DNA of 5,578 bases from Pseudohongiella sp. GTDB lineage: Bacteria; Pseudomonadota; Gammaproteobacteria; Pseudomonadales; Pseudohongiellaceae. The DNA lies in the NCBI GenBank assembly GCA_030652635.1, contig JAUSPW010000575.1, positions 1 through 5,578 on the forward strand, read 5' to 3'. This document shows, piece by piece, positions 1 through 5,578 of this stretch (its first letter is position 1; each line of letters begins with the position of its first letter). The notes under the pieces are model-generated. The model worked only from the letters and a program-made list of their open reading frames with translations. It searched no databases and had not been told where the DNA came from. Made by a program: the position numbers and the translations under genes.

Positions 1-969
1 TTCTGCAACAAGATCTGGAATGCCTCTCGGTACGTGATCATGAATACCGAAGAAAAAGGCGTTTATTTCACGGCAGCCGATGTTGCGACTTTAAAAGACG
101 ACAAAAACCTGAGCCTGGCTGATCGCTGGATTCTGTCACGCCTGCAACAAACCGTGGCACAGGTGCATGAGCACATGGCCAGCTTCCGTTTTGATCTGAT
201 GTCGCAAGTCATTTATGACTTTTTCTGGAACGAGTATTGCGACTGGTATGTAGAGCTGTCCAAACCCGTGTTGTGGGATGCAGACAACCAGCCGGAAAAA
301 GCTCGAGCTGCCCGCCTGACTTTGCTGACCGTACTGGAATCCAGCTTACGCATGCTGCATCCGCTGATGCCATTTATTACCGAGGAAATCTGGCAGAAGA
401 TCGCCACCTTGATTGGCACAGAAACAGCAAACACCAGCATCATGCTGCAAGCTTATCCGCAGGTAGATGCTTCGCTGATCAATACCACGGTGGATGCTGA
501 TATTGAGTGGGTCAAAGGTGTGATTCTCGGCGTGCGAAACATTCGCGGTGAAATGAACATTCCGCCAGGCAAGAGCTTCCCTGCCCTGCTGCGCAAAACC
601 GGAGCAGACGATCAACGTCGTCTTGCTGAGAACCTGCAGAACCTGCTCAAACTGGCCAAACTGTCGGAACTGCGCTGCCTGACAGACAACGAACCTGCAC
701 CGGTCAGTGCAACTCAGTTGTATCAGGACATGGAAATTCTGGTGCCACTGTCTGATCTGATCGACAAAGATGCAGAAATTACACGTCTTGAAAAAGAAAT
801 AGCCAAGCTCGATAAGAATCTGCAAGGCATTAACGGCAAACTCACAAATGACAAATTTGTGCAGAATGCCCCAGTGGAACTGGTAGAGCAAGAACGTGAA
901 CGCCAGCGCGCAGCACAAACTGCGATGGATGCACTCAACGAAAAACTGGCCGCCATCAAGGCGCTGTAA
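1..969 (+). CDS. valS: Valine--tRNA ligase, C-terminal part (5' end outside window)
   Basis: The reading frame is open from base 1 to the TAA at 967-969, giving about 322 residues of a protein that is normally around 900-950 aa, so the Rossmann catalytic core and editing domain lie upstream. The enzyme charges tRNA-Val with valine in the cytoplasm. The fragment opens with NKIWNASRYV, the typical junction after the catalytic core of class Ia synthetases. The helical anticodon-binding domain follows, with the DRWILSRL segment and the F-W-N-E-Y-CDWYVE segment. The last 70 or so residues, from about residue 250, are a charged coiled coil (ITRLEKEIAKLDKNL, then NDKFVQNAP), which is the valyl-specific C-terminal tRNA-binding arm. 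The coil is complete, so the 3' end looks intact. An in-frame ATG at 34 is an internal Met, not the start. elaA follows after 7 bases, suggesting co-transcription. Family identity is very secure. Confidence 0.97.
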   Translation, partial: FCNKIWNASRYVIMNTEEKGVYFTAADVATLKDDKNLSLADRWILSRLQQTVAQVHEHMASFRFDLMSQVIYDFFWNEYCDWYVELSKPVLWDADNQPEKARAARLTLLTVLESSLRMLHPLMPFITEEIWQKIATLIGTETANTSIMLQAYPQVDASLINTTVDADIEWVKGVILGVRNIRGEMNIPPGKSFPALLRKTGADDQRRLAENLQNLLKLAKLSELRCLTDNEPAPVSATQLYQDMEILVPLSDLIDKDAEITRLEKEIAKLDKNLQGINGKLTNDKFVQNAPVELVEQERERQRAAQTAMDALNEKLAAIKAL

Positions 970-976
970 AACAACG

Positions 977-1432
977 ATGACAACACCGACTTACCACTGG
1001 GCCAGACTGCACGACCTGACTGGCCCTCACGTGCATGAAATACTGCAGGCCCGTGAGTCGGTGTTTATTGTTGAGCAAAACTGCCCGTATCAGGATGCCG
1101 ACGATTGCGACCCCCATGCATGGCACATGACCGGTCGCATCAACGGCAAACTTGCGTGTTATGTGCGCGTGGTAGACCCTGGCAAGAAATACCCGTACCC
1201 ATCCATAGGCCGGGTATTGACCACCACAGAATTCCGCGGCTCCGGACTGGGCCGTGCGATGATGCAAGAAGCCATCCGACACGCCCATCAACTTTATCCC
1301 GGCCAGCCTATCCAGATTGGAGCCCAAGCGCATTTGTACGCGTTCTATAACGCTTTGGGTTTTGAGCAAATCAGTGATGAATACCTGGAAGATGGCATTC
1401 CGCACATACTGATGCTAAAACAGTTTAACTAA
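977..1432 (+). CDS. elaA: ElaA-family GNAT N-acetyltransferase
   Basis: This is a 151-aa cytoplasmic protein of the acetyl-CoA-dependent GNAT fold, close in length to E. coli ElaA (about 153 aa). Recognised signatures are FIVEQNCPYQDAD (residues 30-42), the acetyl-CoA pyrophosphate-binding segment IGRV...RGSGLGRAMM (77-96, with R-G-S-G-L-G at 87-92), GAQAHLYAFYNALGF (115-129) and EDGIPHI near the end. These are the most characteristic ElaA stretches. The physiological substrate of ElaA is not established, so the function is acetyl transfer to an unknown acceptor. The ATG at 977 was chosen because it gives family length; the frame is open further upstream to 896, but that part lies inside valS. 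No good Shine-Dalgarno precedes the ATG, and valS stops only 7 bases before it, so translation is probably coupled to valS. The 3' end overlaps the convergent hydrolase gene by 18 bp. Confidence 0.93.
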   Translation: MTTPTYHWARLHDLTGPHVHEILQARESVFIVEQNCPYQDADDCDPHAWHMTGRINGKLACYVRVVDPGKKYPYPSIGRVLTTTEFRGSGLGRAMMQEAIRHAHQLYPGQPIQIGAQAHLYAFYNALGFEQISDEYLEDGIPHILMLKQFN

Positions 1433-2611
1433 CTCAGTCTGCAGCGAAGAAAAATCCTGAAATGTCGTCAAAGTAGTGTTCGTCGTCAACGCGATGACCA
1501 CTGATTGGCTGCGTTGATCGTTTTCCGGGTAAACAGCCAGCCACGCCATCGAACCTTTTGACACACCGCCGTGATGTGCATAACCCAACGCAGCATTCCA
1601 TCGCCAGGTGATTGCATAAGACTGCTCATTGATGGTGCCAGAACTCAGGGTCTGAGGCTGCCAAAACAATTGCCGGGTTTCTTCGCGGATAAAGTTAGGA
1701 TCCAGCCACGCGGCGCCGAGTTTTACAAGATCCTCAGGCGTCGACATAAAACCTCCACCTGGCAACTTATTACTTAAATCAACAGGTCGCCATGGTTTCG
1801 CCTGTCTGTCACTGGTCTGATAAAACTGTGCTCTTGCGCCGGTTTCAACATCGGGCACAGGTGACTCCAGAGCAAGAGGATCCAACACTGTTTCCTCGAC
1901 CAATTGCCTGAAAGGTTTACCGGCCACTTCCTGCAAAACGGTTGCAATCAATAGCGCTCCAAATGAGGAGTATTCAAAGTCAGTGCCGGGGGCAAAACGT
2001 TGCGGGCTGCCGTCAAACAAGGCAAGACTTTGACGAACATCCAAATGCTGACGACGCAGTGCCATGGACTGATACAAACCCAACAGATCTCGATTGGTGC
2101 CATATTCTGGCAATCCGGCCATGTGTGATGCCAGTTGCCGTAAGGTCAGTTCTTGCCAGTCAGGGTTGGGTAAATTGGCAACATAACGACCAATAGGTTC
2201 ATCTAAATCGACCAGCCCGGCGTCCAACATGCGCGCAAGTACCGTACCGGTTACCGGTTTCGAGGTAGAACCAATGCGATATAGAGTCTTGTTGGTCGCT
2301 GGTATAGCGTGCTCAATGTCTGCCCAACCCACGCTGCTGCTCCAGAGCAGTTTACCGTCGATGGCGATGGCAGCGGACAAAGACGGCACACCGATCGCAG
2401 CCTGATGTGTACGCAGCAACAGACAAGCCCTTTCCGCCACATCAGCTACCGAACTTTCAAGCACGCCAACCTGGCAACTTTGTGCATCAGGGACAGACTG
2501 CCAACCCCAAGGGGCACGCAATCGGGCACGATCTTCTGCCAAAAAACCGTAAGCAGGCCAAAGCAAATAGGTAACCAAACCAACAAGAGCAAACATCATC
2601 AAACGCAGCAT
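1415..2611 (-). CDS. Membrane-anchored serine hydrolase, beta-lactamase class C / LACTB-like family
   Basis: A 398-aa protein with the fold of class C beta-lactamases and DD-peptidases. An N-terminal hydrophobic segment (residues 2-20, no lipobox cysteine) suggests a signal anchor that places the enzyme in the periplasm. The acylation motif SxxK is S-T-S-K at residues 115-118, in the context YRIGSTSKP. The second motif is Y-S-S at 214-216 (FEYSSFG), and the third is H-H-G-G at 346-349. LPGGGFMST (283-291) is a family landmark. The Y-S-S and H-x-G-G forms resemble LACTB-type peptidases more than AmpC, which has YxN and KTG, so penicillin resistance should not be assumed. The substrate is unknown; a peptide or cell-wall component is inferred. 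The start is the ATG at 2611, with AGGAG 9 bases upstream; the in-frame TTG at 2620 directly abuts that AGGAG and is unlikely. The AraC-type gene lies 79 bases upstream on the same strand. Confidence 0.9.
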   Translation of the reverse strand: MLRLMMFALVGLVTYLLWPAYGFLAEDRARLRAPWGWQSVPDAQSCQVGVLESSVADVAERACLLLRTHQAAIGVPSLSAAIAIDGKLLWSSSVGWADIEHAIPATNKTLYRIGSTSKPVTGTVLARMLDAGLVDLDEPIGRYVANLPNPDWQELTLRQLASHMAGLPEYGTNRDLLGLYQSMALRRQHLDVRQSLALFDGSPQRFAPGTDFEYSSFGALLIATVLQEVAGKPFRQLVEETVLDPLALESPVPDVETGARAQFYQTSDRQAKPWRPVDLSNKLPGGGFMSTPEDLVKLGAAWLDPNFIREETRQLFWQPQTLSSGTINEQSYAITWRWNAALGYAHHGGVSKGSMAWLAVYPENDQRSQSVVIALTTNTTLTTFQDFSSLQTELVKLF

Positions 2612-2620
2612 ATCCTTCAA

Positions 2621-2625
2621 CTCCT
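2621..2625 (-). promoter_or_regulatory. Shine-Dalgarno that fixes the hydrolase start
   Basis: On the - strand the sequence reads AGGAG, then nine bases, then ATG at 2611-2609. The competing in-frame TTG at 2620 begins immediately after AGGAG with no spacer, so ribosome spacing favours the ATG and shortens the protein by three residues. An out-of-frame ATG at 2630 is irrelevant. Confidence 0.7.
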
Positions 2626-2690
2626 GACATCTAAACGGGAGTTAAAGTCTGATATACGCTGTGCTACCGAGTCTTGCCGATTTCAAAAAT

Positions 2691-3809
2691 CTAGCACCGA
2701 TTCTGAACAGTGCGGCGATAATCACCAGGCGTCAGACCGGTTTGTGCCTTGAATGCCCTATTAAATGGTCCAATCGAATCGTAGCCCAGTGACAACGCAA
2801 TCGACAGTACAGGCAATACATTCTGATTAGCATCACCAAATTGTTGACAGGCATCTTTCACGCGCAGTTCATTAAGGAAGCTGTTGAAATTGCGATGTCC
2901 CAAGGACTGATTTATTAATCGCCTGAGTTTGTGCTCTGGGCAATCCAGTTGTTTTGCAAGTGCAGTAATAGTGAGTCCGTTTTGCTGGTAACGTTTTTGC
3001 GCGATGAAACTATCCAGTGCATGCTTGATTTCTGACAGAACAGGATCTTGCGTGAATGTGGTCGGTTCCGACGTTGAACGTTTTTTTGCAGGGCCCTCGT
3101 TCTGTTCAATAATCGACACATCGACCCGATGAGCCTCTTCGTGCCCGGCTCCCGATTTAAAACTAAGACTGAACACCCTGCCAATACCCAGAGTGATCGC
3201 AATCAGCAAGATGCCTGCGTTAACCAGACCATACAACGCGGCATTGCGGAAACGCTCATCAATTAACTCAAAGACCACTAAAACGGTGCTATACAGACCA
3301 ATGACGAGTACTAAACCAATTCTGGCTCGTCGACGCGCGTCCAACAGATCATCGGCGTAGCCTCTGATTGCGATAAAGACCGTGTGAACAATAAGGAATA
3401 ACCCCGCCAAATGAATCAGATCATGAATGGGAGTAATGCCTGCGCGAACGCCTAGAGCGTACAAGTAGACCAACAATAGCAAGGTGAACAATGCTTTCTT
3501 CAAGGCCAAAATGGGGCCAATGGAAAAGTCATCTTCAAACAGGTACCGAATCAACAGCCAGAACAAGAGCGAAAATGCATCCGTCAGTATCAGCAACACA
3601 TTACGCAGCAATCCGTACTGTTGTTCTGGTACCGGCGCTGTCAACACAATCAGTGCAGCCACACTGATACCGCAGGCAAGCAACAACCGTGTGACCGGTG
3701 TTCCCGGTTCTTTCAATAATAACGCCCCCAGCAAAACCAGTTGCCCCAACACCATTGCCCGGAACAACAGGTCCAACAGCACTATGAGTGGTAACGATGC
3801 CAGATCCAT
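2691..3809 (-). CDS. AraC-family transcriptional regulator with N-terminal multi-pass membrane domain
   Basis: About 372 aa. The first 210 residues are very hydrophobic and fall into roughly seven predicted membrane segments (about 7-32, 41-58, 69-90, 105-120, 131-148, 163-183, 192-212). A polar linker follows (about 215-260), then a C-terminal AraC/XylS DNA-binding domain. Its first helix-turn-helix is ITALAKQLDCPEHKLRRLI (around 280-300). The second contains the hallmark IALSLGYDS, FNRAFKAQTGLTP and a final YRR. This is a membrane-bound one-component regulator: the ligand or membrane signal is unknown, and the DNA-binding end should be cytoplasmic. The ATG at 3809 is taken as start; a TTG one codon earlier (3812) is possible and has slightly better spacing to a weak GGTGAG. 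It lies 79 bp upstream of the LACTB-like hydrolase gene on the same strand, so that gene is a natural candidate target, though this is inference. No clear promoter was found upstream. Confidence 0.9.
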   Translation of the reverse strand: MDLASLPLIVLLDLLFRAMVLGQLVLLGALLLKEPGTPVTRLLLACGISVAALIVLTAPVPEQQYGLLRNVLLILTDAFSLLFWLLIRYLFEDDFSIGPILALKKALFTLLLLVYLYALGVRAGITPIHDLIHLAGLFLIVHTVFIAIRGYADDLLDARRRARIGLVLVIGLYSTVLVVFELIDERFRNAALYGLVNAGILLIAITLGIGRVFSLSFKSGAGHEEAHRVDVSIIEQNEGPAKKRSTSEPTTFTQDPVLSEIKHALDSFIAQKRYQQNGLTITALAKQLDCPEHKLRRLINQSLGHRNFNSFLNELRVKDACQQFGDANQNVLPVLSIALSLGYDSIGPFNRAFKAQTGLTPGDYRRTVQNRC

Positions 3810-3812
3810 CAA

Positions 3813-4167
3813 TGCTGCAATCTCACCGGGGTTTTCTCCAAGGGCCAGTCCATTTTTAAAAGCAGAGTGTTATAGCGATAGGTTCAAAGAGATCTGGTAC
3901 AGACAGGCCACTTGAGAATTGCATCGTTCTTAGCAGTCCCCGGCAACTTCCCTCACCTGAAAGACATTGCCCTCACACCTTGGAATATTACCTGCAACAA
4001 TGAGACTATCAAAGCCGGTGGCAATATTTCTTATATAACAACCCCGTTGTTTAACGCAGAGAAAGCACCAGTGTCATCGTGTATGAGTCGGCTTTGAACA
4101 GGAATTTCAAACCCGATTTTGCCACGAGTACCGTCTCGTCAACTGATCGGATGAGGAGCAACACTGA
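3813..4167. other. 355-bp stretch without a convincing gene
   Basis: The left part is the upstream region of the AraC-type gene, containing TTTTAAAA (3854-3861) and, on the - strand, TATAAC (3874-3869) that could serve as a -10 box, but no matching -35 is seen. The rest has two short + strand open stretches in different frames: 3912-4097 (61 codons from a TTG) and about 4055-4171 (ending in a TGA that overlaps the ATG at 4168). I recognise neither. They could be worn-down coding sequence upstream of the ureohydrolase remnant, but they do not show the usual N-terminal ureohydrolase motif (G-x-R-x-G-P-x-x-I-R). The only ribosome-binding-site-like element is AGGAG at 4154-4158. No tRNA, repeat array or terminator was seen. 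Confidence 0.5.
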
Positions 4168-4179
4168 ATGAAAGTGTTG
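4159..4179 (+). repeat. 7-bp inverted repeat enclosing the ATG of the ureohydrolase remnant
   Basis: CAACACT (4159-4165) and AGTGTTG (4173-4179) are perfect inverted copies separated by the 7 bases GAATGAA. In RNA this would form a small hairpin with the ATG at 4168 in the loop, directly after the AGGAG at 4154-4158. It may be chance, since the right arm is also coding sequence. Confidence 0.4.
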
Positions 4180-4646
4180 TCCGTTGTGGACTACGGTGAT
4201 TTTGCGGTGGATAACATGAGTACCGAGCGCACTATTGGCCACGTGACGGCTATGGTCGCTGAAACTGCAGGCACTGGCGCGATCCCGATGATGGTCGGTG
4301 GTGACACATCCATGCTCTACCCCGGTTTTAAGGGCGTACATAGGTGCACGGTAATGGCAGCTTTGGCCTGGTGCATTTCAGCGCGCATCCCGATGCAAAC
4401 CGTCAGGCGGTGCGCACGATTTCAGATGACCAAGCTTTGTTCCTGCTGATCGATGAAGGCATCGTGAACGGCGTTCACCTGATTACAGTAGGTTTGCGTG
4501 GTGATGCGGTGACCTTGGATACCCTGCAATGGTTACGCGATCAACGCGTGCGCTATCACACCATGGCAGAAGTCGAACAGCGCGGTTGGGATGCGGTGAT
4601 TGATCGGGTAGTGGCAGACGCCAGTGAGGATGACAGCGAAGAATAA
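4168..4646 (+). pseudogene. Frameshifted, truncated arginase/agmatinase-family (ureohydrolase) remnant
   Basis: Two overlapping frames together encode the middle of a ureohydrolase, a family of manganese enzymes that hydrolyse guanidino compounds such as agmatine or arginine to release urea. The first frame (4168 to about 4341) gives VVDYGDFAV, then GAIPMMVGGDTSMLYPGFKGV. The second frame (about 4344-4646) continues with HGNGSFGLVHFSAHPDA, then ITVGLRGDAV and the helix MAEVEQRGWDAVIDRVVADA, where it stops. The break sits at CATAGGTG (4338-4345); adding one G to give CATGAGGTG restores an unbroken KGVHEVHGNG. About 159 residues remain, against roughly 300 or more in the family. The N-terminal region and the C-terminal part with the S-F-D-x-D metal motif are missing. 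Two metal-ligand positions are also changed: GGDH reads GGDT, and DAHxD reads SAHPD. The ATG at 4168 has AGGAG nine bases upstream, but a TGA lies in frame immediately before it. The gene is surely not a working ureohydrolase as written. Agmatinase and guanidinobutyrase relatives cannot be told apart here. Confidence 0.8.
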
Positions 4647-4660
4647 TATCTGGCGGAGGT

Positions 4661-5158
4661 TTACGCCTTGTCCCGTTTCAGACGGTTATTGGTGTCGCGA
4701 CTGTTTTTAATCAGTGCGCTGTGATCGATCACAGCTGCTGATTTGGCGAGCCTGTCATACAGCACCACGTTCACCGTCGCTGCCAGATTCATGCAGCCGA
4801 TAGTCGGCACAAACACCACAAAATCCGCCTGATCCACAATCGCTTGCGGAATCGACCCATCCTCCGGACCAAAGATATACAAGGCGTTTTGCGGATGGGT
4901 AAACTCAATCAGTGATTGTGCCCCCTCAACAAATTCAACACAGACCACGGGCAAATCAACAGGCAGGTTGCTCAACAAATCGTCACATTGCCGTAAGGGA
5001 ATTTTACTGGCCAGGTCCTTGGTATCGGTCTGATAGCTGGCAGCACGGGCAAAGCGTTTGCCGGTGTACCAAACCTCGTTGGCCTGATAACAACCGGCAG
5101 CCCGCAAAACAGAGCCCACATTGGATGGGCTCTTTGGATCAAGCAGTCCAATAATCAA
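4661..5158 (-). CDS. SpoU/TrmH-family (SPOUT) RNA 2'-O-methyltransferase
   Basis: A 165-aa, single-domain protein expected to transfer a methyl group from S-adenosylmethionine to a ribose in tRNA or rRNA; the target nucleotide cannot be deduced. The three SPOUT motifs are present. Motif 1 is SNVGSVLRAAG (12-22, with Asn13 and Arg19). Motif 2 is YIFGPEDGSIP (94-104). Motif 3 is CMNLAATVNVVLYDRL (122-137), which forms part of the trefoil-knot cofactor site. In many relatives motif 3 reads S-L-N rather than C-M-N. There is no extra RNA-binding domain, as in TrmL-sized proteins (about 155-160 aa), but the motifs are not close enough for me to assign trmL. The start is TTG at 5158, overlapping the TGA stop of the DUF885 gene in TTGA; this start puts the conserved GLLDPKSPSNVG at the very N-terminus, and no nearby ATG exists. 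The 3' end lies 14 bases from the end of the ureohydrolase remnant. Confidence 0.88.
   Translation of the reverse strand: MIIGLLDPKSPSNVGSVLRAAGCYQANEVWYTGKRFARAASYQTDTKDLASKIPLRQCDDLLSNLPVDLPVVCVEFVEGAQSLIEFTHPQNALYIFGPEDGSIPQAIVDQADFVVFVPTIGCMNLAATVNVVLYDRLAKSAAVIDHSALIKNSRDTNNRLKRDKA
4718..4735. repeat. 18-bp perfect palindrome inside the SPOUT gene
   Basis: GCTGTGATCGATCACAGC is perfectly self-complementary. The core TGTGATCGATCACA resembles a CRP half-site pair (TGTGA...TCACA), but with a spacer of 4 rather than the usual 6. It lies inside the 3' part of the methyltransferase gene, where it encodes AVIDHS, so it may be a coding coincidence. Confidence 0.5.
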
Positions 5159-5578
5159 TTGGACTTGACTGACTCAATCCACTGATTCACCCGACGCTCA
5201 AGCAGCGCCAGAGGCAAGGCACCGCCCATCAAGACCGTGTCATGAAACTCTCGAATATCAAAAGCGTCACCCAGCTCAGCACGGGCATGCGCGCGCAGTT
5301 CAAGGAATTTATTCATGCCAATCTTGTAGGACGTCGCCTGACCAGGCATCACGATATAACGCTGCACTTCAGAACGAATCGCCGCCAACGGCACAGAGGA
5401 ATTGTCAGCAAAATAGTCAACCGCCTGCTGCTCAGTCCAGCCTTTGGCGTGCAAACCGGTGTCGACGACCAGTCGGATAGCGCGCCACATTTCTGACGTC
5501 AGCCGACCAAACTTTGAGTATGGATCCACATAGGTGTCCGGCATTTCACTGGCCAGAAATTCAGAATACAGTCCCCAC
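5155..5578 (-). CDS. DUF885-family protein, C-terminal part (5' end outside window)
   Basis: The frame is open from the right edge of the window to the TGA at 5155-5157, giving about 141 residues of a family whose members are usually around 550-620 aa. The fragment begins with WGLYSEFLASE, matching the conserved G-W-A-L-Y-x-E segment. It continues through DPYSKFGRLTSEMWRAIRLV, then DTGLHAKGW, then EVQRYIVMPGQATSYKIGM, and ends with FDIREFHDTVLMGGALPL, a run of DUF885 hallmarks in the right order. Many family members are exported and are thought to be zinc peptidase-like, with an HE-x-x-x-G-H-type motif. That motif and any signal peptide would lie outside this window, so neither location nor catalysis can be judged here. 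A Met codon at 5544 is internal. The stop overlaps the TTG start of the SPOUT gene, so the two genes form an operon. Confidence 0.9.
   Translation of the reverse strand, partial: WGLYSEFLASEMPDTYVDPYSKFGRLTSEMWRAIRLVVDTGLHAKGWTEQQAVDYFADNSSVPLAAIRSEVQRYIVMPGQATSYKIGMNKFLELRAHARAELGDAFDIREFHDTVLMGGALPLALLERRVNQWIESVKSN

Noticed and set aside
346..918. 190-codon open frame on the - strand opposite valS
   Set aside because: It lies wholly antisense to well-conserved valS sequence, has no recognisable domain and no ribosome-binding site, and is explained by the codon bias of valS.
1415..2611. Annotation as an AmpC-type antibiotic resistance beta-lactamase
   Set aside because: The second and third motifs are Y-S-S and H-x-G-G rather than YxN and KTG, pointing to the LACTB-like or peptidase side of the family.
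2309..2752. 147-codon open frame on the + strand across the hydrolase/AraC junction
   Set aside because: It is antisense to the hydrolase N-terminus and the AraC C-terminus, both strongly supported; the translation is low-complexity and unrecognised.
3807..3853. Possible 14-codon leader peptide (- strand) whose TGA overlaps the ATG of the AraC gene
   Set aside because: The layout ATG...TGATG would fit translational coupling, but there is no Shine-Dalgarno before the leader ATG and no attenuator-like structure, so it is most likely chance.
3869..3874. TATAAC on the - strand as a -10 box for the AraC gene
   Set aside because: It matches the consensus at 5 of 6 bases, but no TTGACA-like hexamer lies 16-18 bases upstream; too weak to annotate as a promoter.
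3484..3915. 143-codon + strand frame rich in Asn and Ser
   Set aside because: It is antisense to the hydrophobic membrane domain of the AraC protein. Leucine and isoleucine codons read backwards give this Asn/Lys/Ser-rich composition.
4051..4341. 96-codon - strand frame opposite the ureohydrolase remnant
   Set aside because: The sense strand carries clear arginase-family motifs over most of this interval; the antisense translation shows no domain.

Overview
The window looks like ordinary chromosomal DNA of a gammaproteobacterium with roughly balanced base composition. The main evidence is a bacterial-type valS followed directly by a close ElaA relative, with a DUF885 protein and a small SPOUT methyltransferase at the other end. 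I cannot name the genus from sequence alone.

Layout. (1) Positions 1-1432 on the + strand hold the 3' part of valS and, 7 bases downstream, an elaA-type GNAT acetyltransferase gene; the two are probably co-transcribed. (2) Positions 1415-3812 on the - strand hold a possible two-gene unit: a membrane-bound AraC-type regulator with about seven predicted membrane segments, then a membrane-anchored, LACTB-like serine hydrolase of the class C beta-lactamase fold. The hydrolase gene meets elaA tail to tail, and the two coding ends overlap by 18 bp. (3) Positions 3813-4167 contain no convincing gene. The stretch holds the upstream region of the AraC gene and possibly worn-down coding sequence. (4) Positions 4168-4646 on the + strand are the remains of an arginase/agmatinase-family (ureohydrolase) gene. 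A single-base deletion near 4341 breaks the frame, and the C-terminal part with the last metal-binding motif is absent. (5) Positions 4661-5578 on the - strand hold the 3' part of a DUF885 gene, whose stop codon overlaps the TTG start of a SpoU/TrmH-type RNA methyltransferase gene.

How the parts may work together. valS and the SPOUT enzyme belong to translation and RNA modification. The regulator-hydrolase pair is the only plausible regulatory module: a membrane sensor that binds DNA, next to a periplasmic hydrolase that it may control. I see no mobile element, CRISPR array, RNA gene or clear terminator. The most unusual item is the decayed ureohydrolase with its mappable frameshift. I found no strong evidence for an undescribed system.
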